A DNA stretch of 40,942 nt, taken from a virus. Under the pieces are notes generated by a model. The model saw only the letters and a list, made by a program, of their open reading frames with translations, did not search any database and was not told where the DNA came from. Positions within the stretch are counted from its first letter, which is position 1. Each line of letters opens with the position of its first letter. The translations under genes were made by a program, and so were the position numbers. This document shows positions 5,522-13,784 of this stretch, piece after piece. Where the stretch lies: positions 1 through 40,942 of IMG/VR virus record IMGVR_UViG_3300044966_000686. One strand, given 5' to 3'.

Positions 5522-8500
5522 TTATTCCATGAGGGCTTGTTGTTGGTCGCGGGCGGCGCGGAGGTCGAGGAACTCTTGCTTGGCTCGGGCGGTGAGGTCG
5601 GGGCGGGCGAGGAGGATGCGGTATTTGGCGGCAGTGGCGGCTTTCTCCAGGGCGCGGGTGAAGGCTTTGGCTTTGGTGTCCCAGGTGGCTTTAGCGTAGC
5701 GCGGGTCTTCGAGGACGAATTTCTCTACGGCGGCAACGCTGAGGGCTCCCATGTCTTTCTGCATGGCGCTGATCTCTTCGTCGGTGAGGCGGACTTTGAC
5801 GCCTTCGAGGGTGAACTCGGGCTTGACCTGGTTGGCCACGGCGCGGCCGTCGGCGGTGCGGCGGTAGATCTCACCCATTTCGGTGAGCACAGGGCTGCCT
5901 TTGATGTAGGTGACCATGCCGGGGTTGAACATGACATTGAAGATGGTGTTGCTGTCCTGCGCCCAGCGTTCCACGGGTTGCCCGGCGATGTCGTATTTTT
6001 GCGGAAGGGTTTTGCTCAGGCCAGGGAGTTGAGATTTGAGTTGGTTGACATACTGGCGGAAGGGCGAGCTGTCGCGGGTCTCTCGGCCGGCGTTGTCGTC
6101 GAGCTGCATCCACTGGCGGGCGCTGGTGGGAACGAAGCTGCCAGGGATGTCGGCGGCGGTCTGCACCACGGCTCCAATAAGGCCGTCGTAGCCTGCGTTG
6201 CGCATGAAGGAATTAATTCCGCTGAGGAGAGGTTGCTCGACGAGAGAGTTCATGGCTCCGGTAGCGGCTCCTGCTCCGTAGGCAAGCCAGTTCATACTGG
6301 TGGCGAGGAGGCTTTGGCGCTTGCCGCGTAGGATGTCTTCGCGAACGGCATCTTGGTTTTCCCTGGCGTAGGCTCCCATGGCGAGGCCGATGGAAAGGGG
6401 CTGTGCCCAATCGTAGCCCACTACCATGTCGCCTTTTTGTTGAGGTTGGCGGGTCCAGAAGTTGCCGGTCATGAGGGCGCGCTTGAGGGCATCCACATTA
6501 ACTTTGTAGTTTCCCCAGCCTCGGGCTTTGTCGAGGTTGCGCTTGTCTTCATCTTTGGCATCGCTCCCGGCGGAGATGATGCCGAGTTGCGCGAGCCAGT
6601 AGCCGGTGGCGACAAGGCCGGTCGTGCCGACGAGGGCGCGGGTGAAGGAATCCACAAACGCCTTTTGGTCAAATTCCTTGTTCTTGCTGAGGAGCGGGGC
6701 GATGCCTTCGTAGGCGTTGCCGATGAAGCCGAGCGGGGAAAACTCGATAGCCCGCGTGAGGATGGAGCCGGGCACTTGGGTGAATTTGAAAAGCATGGAG
6801 CCGAGGCCCCAGCGTTGGTTGGCATTGAGCACACGGCGGATGCCGCCGAGCGTGCGGCTGGCGGCATTGTCATCTTGGTATATGGCGCGGGAGGCGGCCA
6901 TGCGGGCGGAGGTAATCATGTCCGCATCGGGCGCAAGCATAGGGGTGCCGTTGGCTCGGGCTGCCTTCATGCTATTGTCGAGGCTGGCGCGGAAGGCGCT
7001 CTCGTAGAATCCCCGGTCGGCTATGGAGAGCACTGCGCCGAGGGTGGATTCGAGGTGGCGGAGGACGGGAGCGGTGAATGTGCCGCCGCTGTAGGCGCTG
7101 ATCTGCTGCGAGTCATACTTGCCGCTGGATTGCAGGCGGCCGAGGCGGACGAGGGTATCGACTCCTTCGGCGAGGCTTGGCAGCACGCCTTTGCCTTCGG
7201 AGCGGGCGAAGCGGTAGCCTGCCTGCACATCGCCCACGCCTGCGCCGAGGCCGACGAGGCGTTCACCGAGCGAGAGCCCAGTGCGTGTGCGCTCGCCGGT
7301 GCCGAGGCCCATGAGGGCATCCATAGGCACGGCGGCGGTGTCGGCAGCGAGGTCGCCTGCAAACATGAGCGTGTTGCCCAGCACATTTCGAGTCACCGTT
7401 TTGGTGTTGAGCAGCATCGAGAGCGTCTGGAAGGTGTCGATCTTGGCGAGCAGGCCGGGCGGCATGAACTCACGGTAAACGACGTCGAGCGCTTCGGCGG
7501 CCTTGACGAGCTTGATACGGGGATCGGTGGCGCGGTCGCGCTGGGCGAGGATGCGTTGCACCTTGGCGCTTTGGCCTGCGCCCCAATGCGGGATGCCCAG
7601 CATCTTGGCCATGCCTGCGTGTAGGCTGGTATCGGTGAGCTTGCCCTCGCGGTTGAGGCGCATGAGCCCGCCGAGTTTAGATTTATCCAGGCGGCGGTCG
7701 TTCTCGGCGGCAGCTTGCAGGTCTTGAAGGACTTTGGCGCGGGCGTCTCGCGAGGTTTTGAGGAAATCTTTGACGATGCTTTTGCTGATGCGCACGGCCC
7801 CTTTATCCGAGAGCCCTTCGGCGGTCAGGATGGTATGGGTGGCGGCCTCGGCGGCGAGCGGTGAGGGAGAGCCTATGATGGCGTCGCGGATGGCGATGTT
7901 CACTTTCACAGGGTCCACTCCGGCGGGGAGCTCGCTTTTGATGATGTCTTTATTGCCGACGATGGCTGCGGTGGCGGCCCCGTGGCGCACTTTGCCTACT
8001 TCGCCGCGCAGCTGGTCGGCCTCGTTGATCTTGCCTTGGATGGCCGTGCGCTGCTTCTCCGTCTTGCCCGAGGTGGCGGCTTGCGTGAGTTGCCGCTGGG
8101 CGAAGACTTCGATGCCTTGCGGCCCGAGGCGGGAGATCATAGAGAGGGCTTGAATGGCGCGGCCTTGGTCGGTGGCGCGGTTGGCCATCATGTTGGCAAT
8201 GGCTCCGGCATCCTCATGGCGTCCCCGGTTTTGGAGTTGCGACATGAGCTCCATGCCGGTGGCGTAGTCCACGGCGCTGGGTTGCCAATCTGTTACGGCG
8301 GTCTTGCCCATGAGGCCGGTGAATGCGGCGTCGATGCTGCCTGCGGCATCTATGCCCGCACGGGCGGAGGCCACGGTCTCGGCATTGCTGACCGGATCGT
8401 ATTCAAAAGAGTTGAGCTGCGCTTTAACCTCCGGCATGACGCCTTCGGCGGCTTGCACAGATTGGGTGAACTTGCGGGGCTTGGGCTCGGCGGCGGCAGA

Positions 8501-11500
8501 GATATTGCCATCAACATTTTTGTTGACGGGTCGCCGAAGCGACATAGCGTATTCAACAGAATACTTACCTGGAAGAGACTCTAGCGGGGGATTCGGCTCT
8601 ACATTCCCCTGAGCGGTTGGTCCAGGTGCTCTCGCCGATTGAGCAAAGGCGGCTCTGCGACCGTCAAGTATTCGCACCCCAGCTGGTTTCCAGCTGGGGT
8701 TCTTATTTGGGAACCCTGTAACTACCGAGTAATATCCTCCCTTATCCTCCCGCAACTCGATAATTGAAACAATGGTTGGCCTTCTTGAAAGTAAAGTCAG
8801 GCGACCATTTGGCTGCAAGTAAACTTCATTAAAATCCAACAACAACCGGTGAAGCACATTTTCCAAAGGTTCCTGGAAGGCTGCGAAATCTTGCTCATGT
8901 TCCGCACGGATGTGTTCAATTCCATATCCTTTGTTGGGACCAAAATGTTTTCCTTTTAAGATGCGAATCGGAAGAGATTTTAATTTCCCTTTTGAGCGAG
9001 CCTCGTCCAAATCGGTGAACACTCCCCAATCTTGGTGGCCAGCGGGAGAAAGGATGATGTCCGTGGGCTTGTAGCGGTCTTCGGCGGCGAAGCTGATGGA
9101 TGGAATGACGGCGGGTGCGGGATCAGGTTGCGAGCCTTCTTGAGCAAAAGCGATTTCACGGGAGACGGGCTGGCCGTTTTCGGCTTTGATCTTGATGAGG
9201 TTTTCGTCGAAGGCGACATAGTTGTATGTGCCTTGCCGTTCAGAACGACTTCCCCCATCGAGATAGCGGATGCCTTTGATGCCTGCGGCCAGCAGTTTCT
9301 CACTTGCTACTTTGGCATTCCCGGAGAAGCCTCTTGGAATGCGAGAGTAAATCATTTGCCCCTGTTCGTTGGCATCGTATTCGTCACTATCTGGACGATA
9401 ATCCGGATTCATTGCAGCAAGTGCTGCCTGCACTTTCTCACTCTGCTCAGAAAGTGGCTTGTCCCAGTCGAGCAAGTCTTCCGGCTCCGAATCGAGTTCG
9501 ACGGTGTAGAGGTTGCCGCTTCCTTCTTTGATGTCCTGAGGTGATGCGGACTTCAATAGTTCCAAAGAATTTGAAACGACCTGCATTTTAACTCCACCTT
9601 GATTGATACGGCGCTCAATACGGTCGGCTACCAGTCCAGCATTTAGAGAGTCTTTAGACTTAACCAACTCAGCCATCAAATTGATGTCTTGAAATGCATT
9701 GAGAAGATCAACATCAGACGCCTCAGAACTTCTCATAAGAGGGCGATTATTCACCTCATAGTAAGAAGATAATGCATTACGATACTCCTCCCCAACACTT
9801 CTTTCCTGCGCAAAATACAACCCCCACCCATAAGCCTGCGCCCCCTCGCCTGTGCCGATCTTCTCGGTGCTGAAACGGTCCACTTTATGAGGCGTCCCGT
9901 GGTAGGCTTCGATGGCGAGGTCGATGAGTCCAGGCTGATTGGTGATTTGCGCGTTTCCAAATGACTTGGTTGGCGGGCGCAAGGCGGGGGCGATGGTCTT
10001 GGCCAGGTCGCGGCGGAGAGCAGCGAGGTCGGTGGCAAATTGCGGAGTTCCAAAGGTGGATTGCGATTGGCGGTTGAGAAGCGAGTCCACCCACTCGTTG
10101 AAGGAGGTCCAGAGTTTTTGGACGAGGGGCTTGTTCTCATTGCGCACGGACTGCCAGAAAGACGGGTCGAGGAAGGCGTCGCCGAGTGTGTTGTTCGTGA
10201 GTTCGGCGGCTTGGGTGCGGGCACGCTGGGAGGCCGAGCCGGAGCGGTAGATGGGTGAGGCGGCAGACTCGCGGGCGCGGGCGCGGTAGTTATCGGTGTA
10301 GGTGGCTACGACACGGCGGAGGTCTTTGTAGAGCGCGGGCTGGGTGTATTGGAGCGAGTGCCCCCATTCATGGCCGATGAGGGCGGCGACGGGGCGCTGG
10401 CTCTCGGCATTGAGGAAAATGGTCTTGGCGTCGTCGCTGCGCACGGCTCCGCCAAAGATGGTGGGGTCGCTGGGTTTTACAAACTGGATGCGGGTCTCAG
10501 TGAGTTGGGAGAAGGTGTCGATGAAATCGGAAAGCCCGGCTCCGGCGTCCACTCGATCCAGGTTGACGGGTGTGAGCGTGAGGCTGGATCCGGAGTCGAT
10601 AACGCCCTGGGTGCCGAGTTGGCTTGTGAGTCGGGTGGAGAAATCTGCGGCAAGTGCGGTTTGCTCAGGGGTGATGGCATCGGTGGAGAAGGAGTAAGCT
10701 GGACGGGGCGGTGCGCCATCCGGCGTGGCGGTATCAATAGAGTTCCAATCGGAAACAGATGCCCCCTCCCCGGCGATCACTTCGGGTGAGCCTGTTGGTT
10801 CAGGCGCTGTGAGTGTGCTTGCTACGGGAGCAGAGGCCGTTGGCAGGGTAGTGTTCACCGGAGCAGGCGCAGGGTTAACCTGTGGGTTAACTGCGGCAGG
10901 CGGGGCGAAGGTATCATTTGATACCTCGGGCGGCGGGGCGAAGGTCGATCCGAAGGCTTCATCGAGGGCGGTCTGGTCGATGGGGATTTCGGGGGCGCGG
11001 ACTTGGCCGAGGGTGCGCGGGGCTTGGCCGGTGGGGGCGGATGGTGCCGGGGAGGAAATAGGAGTGAAGTTTTGCGGGACTTCGGCGGGGGCTGCGGCTT
11101 GGCGTCCGGCGGCGATCTCGATGGCGGCGGGTCCGACTTCGCCGATGACTTCTCCGAAGACGGCCTTGGGGTTTACTGGGTCTCCGGCTGCGACGGATCC
11201 GGCTACCTCGCCTGCTCCTCCAAGCCCTCCTTGGATGACTCCTTCTGTGACGGCCAGGCGGACAGGGGTCTTGGCGGCGGCGCGGAAGACTGAGCCGACT
11301 CGCCCGGCGATGCCTGCGGAGAGGGCGTCGAAGGCGGCAACGGGAACGCCTCGCTTGAGGGCGGCGTCTTTGGCTTCGGCCATGAGCGTTTCGTTGCTGA
11401 AAAATTTGGCGATGCTCTCGGGGTTTTTAGGATTCATCCCGGCGGTCTGCAACTCTTCGAGGATTTTGCTGCCGTATTCTGTGGCAAAGGAACCGGCGGC

Positions 11501-12565
11501 TGTGCCTCCGACCATGCCTGCGGTGAACCCACCGCCTGCGCCGATGACATTACCCACGCCTGGCACAACCGATCCAGCGGCACCGGTCGCAAGCGCAGTA
11601 GTGGCACCTGTGGCGAGGCCGCTTGCGAGGGCGGGCCAGCTTCCGGCGAGTCCTTCGGTGATGATATTTGCCGTAACCTCAAAAGGATTTTTGGCAAAGG
11701 CTTTGGCGGCATCCCAGCCTTCGGCTTGCTGGTAGGCGGCGTAGCCTGGGGCCACACGGCGGGCGGCTTTGTTGTATTCGATGCGGGCGATCTGCGAGGC
11801 GTCGTTCTCATCGAGACCATCGGTGGCCATGAGGGCTTGGCGGGCGGAGTCGAAAGCATTCTGCGCGGCGTTGGCTATGCCTTGGAGGGTGCCGACTTCT
11901 TTGGGAGATTCTTCGACGAGCATCTCGCCAGCGGCCATCGTCTGCATATTTGCAAGCTGCTTGGCAGCGGCGGCATTGGCTTCGGGGGAGACGGCTTGGG
12001 CGCGGCGGATGGTGACGGTGCCATCGGCGTTCACGGGGGCGGCTCCGAGTTGGACTTTCTCGTATTCGGGGAGGCCGAGGATCTCGCCCATGGCAGTGGC
12101 TTGCTGGCGGCGCTGGCCTTCCTCGGGGTCGCGGTAATCGAGCACGCCGAGGGCATTGGCGAGGTCGGACTTGAGGACGGGGAGATTCTCGGTGGGCGTG
12201 GTGGCCTCGGCGACGGCTTGCTGGGTGGCGGCTTGTTGAGGGTCGCCGTATTTGCGGGTCAGGAAATCCAGCGCGGCGTTGAATGTGTCTCCTTGCTCCA
12301 CCCGCGAGACTCGCGGCGGGGCGTAATCTTGGGCTGGCTCCTCATCTTGCAGCGGAACCATGGTTTGATCCTGCTCAGGCGGCATATCCACGGCACCGGC
12401 AGCAGGGTCCATCTCCGGCAGTGGGGTTTCAAAATCTATAATCTGAGCGCCTTCCATTGGAGTCGGAGCGGCAGAGGGGTCTATCCCGACATCGCCTGCG
12501 GGCGGTTGGGAGGGGTTGCCGTATTTGCGTTCCAGAAAATCGAGAGCGGCGTTAAATGAGGCCAT
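5522..12565 (-). CDS. Giant polyvalent internal virion protein (metallopeptidase, ART-like, nuclease-like)
   Basis: A 2347-residue protein, probably packaged and injected with the DNA, like other polyvalent proteins. The motif FNAALDFLxRKYGxP occurs twice near the N-terminus (about 4 and 96). Glycine/alanine-rich membrane-like stretches lie at about 310-480. A zinc metallopeptidase motif HEWGH is at 732-736. At about 885-1125 an ADP-ribosyltransferase-like module starts AYHGTPHK, contains GWGLYFAQE and ends NYVAFDENLIKI. At about 1176-1305 is a segment with GYGIEHIRAEHE resembling the barnase-EndoU-ColE5-RelE-like nucleases of polyvalent proteins. The remaining kilobase-scale C-terminus is helical and conserved-looking (NVLGNTLMFAGDL and similar). 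It is the last gene of the leftward unit, behind three other internal proteins. A leaderless-type promoter lies just before the start. Confidence 0.85.
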   Translation of the reverse strand: MASFNAALDFLERKYGNPSQPPAGDVGIDPSAAPTPMEGAQIIDFETPLPEMDPAAGAVDMPPEQDQTMVPLQDEEPAQDYAPPRVSRVEQGDTFNAALDFLTRKYGDPQQAATQQAVAEATTPTENLPVLKSDLANALGVLDYRDPEEGQRRQQATAMGEILGLPEYEKVQLGAAPVNADGTVTIRRAQAVSPEANAAAAKQLANMQTMAAGEMLVEESPKEVGTLQGIANAAQNAFDSARQALMATDGLDENDASQIARIEYNKAARRVAPGYAAYQQAEGWDAAKAFAKNPFEVTANIITEGLAGSWPALASGLATGATTALATGAAGSVVPGVGNVIGAGGGFTAGMVGGTAAGSFATEYGSKILEELQTAGMNPKNPESIAKFFSNETLMAEAKDAALKRGVPVAAFDALSAGIAGRVGSVFRAAAKTPVRLAVTEGVIQGGLGGAGEVAGSVAAGDPVNPKAVFGEVIGEVGPAAIEIAAGRQAAAPAEVPQNFTPISSPAPSAPTGQAPRTLGQVRAPEIPIDQTALDEAFGSTFAPPPEVSNDTFAPPAAVNPQVNPAPAPVNTTLPTASAPVASTLTAPEPTGSPEVIAGEGASVSDWNSIDTATPDGAPPRPAYSFSTDAITPEQTALAADFSTRLTSQLGTQGVIDSGSSLTLTPVNLDRVDAGAGLSDFIDTFSQLTETRIQFVKPSDPTIFGGAVRSDDAKTIFLNAESQRPVAALIGHEWGHSLQYTQPALYKDLRRVVATYTDNYRARARESAASPIYRSGSASQRARTQAAELTNNTLGDAFLDPSFWQSVRNENKPLVQKLWTSFNEWVDSLLNRQSQSTFGTPQFATDLAALRRDLAKTIAPALRPPTKSFGNAQITNQPGLIDLAIEAYHGTPHKVDRFSTEKIGTGEGAQAYGWGLYFAQERSVGEEYRNALSSYYEVNNRPLMRSSEASDVDLLNAFQDINLMAELVKSKDSLNAGLVADRIERRINQGGVKMQVVSNSLELLKSASPQDIKEGSGNLYTVELDSEPEDLLDWDKPLSEQSEKVQAALAAMNPDYRPDSDEYDANEQGQMIYSRIPRGFSGNAKVASEKLLAAGIKGIRYLDGGSRSERQGTYNYVAFDENLIKIKAENGQPVSREIAFAQEGSQPDPAPAVIPSISFAAEDRYKPTDIILSPAGHQDWGVFTDLDEARSKGKLKSLPIRILKGKHFGPNKGYGIEHIRAEHEQDFAAFQEPLENVLHRLLLDFNEVYLQPNGRLTLLSRRPTIVSIIELREDKGGYYSVVTGFPNKNPSWKPAGVRILDGRRAAFAQSARAPGPTAQGNVEPNPPLESLPGKYSVEYAMSLRRPVNKNVDGNISAAAEPKPRKFTQSVQAAEGVMPEVKAQLNSFEYDPVSNAETVASARAGIDAAGSIDAAFTGLMGKTAVTDWQPSAVDYATGMELMSQLQNRGRHEDAGAIANMMANRATDQGRAIQALSMISRLGPQGIEVFAQRQLTQAATSGKTEKQRTAIQGKINEADQLRGEVGKVRHGAATAAIVGNKDIIKSELPAGVDPVKVNIAIRDAIIGSPSPLAAEAATHTILTAEGLSDKGAVRISKSIVKDFLKTSRDARAKVLQDLQAAAENDRRLDKSKLGGLMRLNREGKLTDTSLHAGMAKMLGIPHWGAGQSAKVQRILAQRDRATDPRIKLVKAAEALDVVYREFMPPGLLAKIDTFQTLSMLLNTKTVTRNVLGNTLMFAGDLAADTAAVPMDALMGLGTGERTRTGLSLGERLVGLGAGVGDVQAGYRFARSEGKGVLPSLAEGVDTLVRLGRLQSSGKYDSQQISAYSGGTFTAPVLRHLESTLGAVLSIADRGFYESAFRASLDNSMKAARANGTPMLAPDADMITSARMAASRAIYQDDNAASRTLGGIRRVLNANQRWGLGSMLFKFTQVPGSILTRAIEFSPLGFIGNAYEGIAPLLSKNKEFDQKAFVDSFTRALVGTTGLVATGYWLAQLGIISAGSDAKDEDKRNLDKARGWGNYKVNVDALKRALMTGNFWTRQPQQKGDMVVGYDWAQPLSIGLAMGAYARENQDAVREDILRGKRQSLLATSMNWLAYGAGAATGAMNSLVEQPLLSGINSFMRNAGYDGLIGAVVQTAADIPGSFVPTSARQWMQLDDNAGRETRDSSPFRQYVNQLKSQLPGLSKTLPQKYDIAGQPVERWAQDSNTIFNVMFNPGMVTYIKGSPVLTEMGEIYRRTADGRAVANQVKPEFTLEGVKVRLTDEEISAMQKDMGALSVAAVEKFVLEDPRYAKATWDTKAKAFTRALEKAATAAKYRILLARPDLTARAKQEFLDLRAARDQQQALME
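8676..8700. repeat. Perfect hairpin inside the polyvalent gene
   Basis: An 11-bp perfect inverted repeat (ACCCCAGCTGG and its complement) separated by TTT lies within codons for the end of the nuclease-like module. There is no T-run, so it is not a standard terminator. Confidence 0.6.
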
Positions 12566-12570
12566 GCTGA

Positions 12571-12590
12571 ATTATAGCGAGGGGTAGCAA
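12571..12590 (-). promoter_or_regulatory. Short-spaced promoter-like site before the polyvalent gene
   Basis: Read on the - strand: TTGCTA, 8 bp (CCCCTCGC), TATAAT, then 5 nt to the ATG. The -10 box this close to the start predicts an almost leaderless transcript. The same arrangement occurs before the genes starting at 19716, 24209 and 31751. Confidence 0.5.
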
Positions 12591-12603
12591 GCGGGGCGGG
12601 AGG

Positions 12604-13221
12604 TTAGGGATTACTTCCCCAAAAGGAGTTTGATTCTGGACGGTTAATGTATTGGACGCCCCAGTTCATGCCGCCTGCATTCATTCCCTCGATGGCTTGT
12701 TCGTGAGTGTAGTTGCGTGATCGGAGGGACTGGTAGGCTTGCCTGGCGTAGTTGGCGTCGAGCTTGGGTTCTTTGGCAGCAGCGGTTTCAGCGGCAGTTT
12801 CAACTTTCATTGCAGCAAGGTCTTTATTGTTGGCCGCGTAGATGTCTGCGATCTGCTTGGACTTATTGAGCTCGACAAGCGCGTTGGCTGTTGGCACGTG
12901 CATGGCGATGTAGCCTGAGGTTTTATCCTGGTTGCCGGACATTTTATTCAAGCCATCACGGAAGGATTGGCGTTGTTCCGGCGAGCCGTAAGTTCCGTAG
13001 ATGCTGTCGAGAGCTTCTGCTGTGCCTAAGTTTGTGTCGGCCTTAGCGGCGTTTTCCCTGGCTTGAGCGTTTCTCTTATAAAACGCATCACCGAGTGAGT
13101 CGCCCATGGCGGCGATAGAGTTGCCAAAAGATTGCATCCCGGCGAATTGGATTTCGGCGGCTTGGTTGTTGGCGCGGCTGAGGATTTCCGCAGAGTTGTC
13201 TGGTGTGGGGTTGTATGCCAT
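12604..13221 (-). CDS. Putative internal virion protein
   Basis: A 205-residue, helix-rich protein (MAYNPTPDNSAEILSRANNQ...) with repeated alanine/asparagine segments and a C-terminal YTHEQAIEGMNAGGMNWG segment. No catalytic motif is seen. It lies between a glycine-rich protein and the giant polyvalent protein, in the place where short-tailed phages encode ejection proteins, so a virion role is inferred from context. An AT-rich AATAATAAAATC sequence precedes the ATG without a Shine-Dalgarno site. Confidence 0.6.
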   Translation of the reverse strand: MAYNPTPDNSAEILSRANNQAAEIQFAGMQSFGNSIAAMGDSLGDAFYKRNAQARENAAKADTNLGTAEALDSIYGTYGSPEQRQSFRDGLNKMSGNQDKTSGYIAMHVPTANALVELNKSKQIADIYAANNKDLAAMKVETAAETAAAKEPKLDANYARQAYQSLRSRNYTHEQAIEGMNAGGMNWGVQYINRPESNSFWGSNP

Positions 13222-13228
13222 GATTTTA

Positions 13229-13783
13229 TTATTTAACTAATTTGCTGAATGGTCCGAGGAGAGCGCCTAACGCGAGTTCGCCGCCGGAATATTTGCCACT
13301 GGAAACGGTGCCGAGCGGGTCCATCATAAGGGCTCCGCCTGCGCCGCCCCAGGAGTCGCCGAATTTGATAAGGGCGCGTGTGGTTGGTTCCATAAATGGG
13401 TGTGACGCGGCAACGGCAGGCCCAGCGAATGCCCCAAGTCCGTAGTAGCCCATCACGCCTCCGGCTACGGCTCCGCCGACTTCGGCGCGGGAGTCGCGCC
13501 AGTGTTTGCCGAAACCGTCTTTGCCGTTGTGCATGTCGGGATCGTTTTGGGAGGCTTGATGCCCGGCCATGGCTCCGCTGATGGCTCCGCCTGGCACTCC
13601 TGCCCAACTGCCGCCAAATCCTCCGCTGGCTCCTGCCCCTCCGCTGCTTCCTCCGGTGGCATATTTCATGCCGATGCCGGTGGCGGCTCCCATCATTGGA
13701 TTAGATTGGGAGGATTGCTGGGCGGGCTGGGATTGCTTGGAGGCAACATAAGCCCATGCAGGAGTATTGAAGGAGTTATACAT
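13229..13783 (-). CDS. Glycine-rich putative internal virion protein
   Basis: A 184-residue protein starting MYNSFNTPAWAYV. It has glycine/alanine-rich stretches with glycine-zipper spacing (about 30-75 and 95-125), typical of membrane-interacting ejection or pore proteins. The start is supported by AGGAAGG at a good distance before the ATG, one of the few real Shine-Dalgarno sites; a longer frame would overlap the upstream gene. Context between two internal-protein candidates suggests it helps form the DNA-translocation channel at infection, though this is inference. Confidence 0.65.
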   Translation of the reverse strand: MYNSFNTPAWAYVASKQSQPAQQSSQSNPMMGAATGIGMKYATGGSSGGAGASGGFGGSWAGVPGGAISGAMAGHQASQNDPDMHNGKDGFGKHWRDSRAEVGGAVAGGVMGYYGLGAFAGPAVAASHPFMEPTTRALIKFGDSWGGAGGALMMDPLGTVSSGKYSGGELALGALLGPFSKLVK

Positions 13784-13784
13784 T

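Noticed and set aside
6353-7624. A 423-codon + strand frame opposite the polyvalent gene
   Set aside because: Low-complexity shadow of the giant gene; no promoter, start signal or family match.
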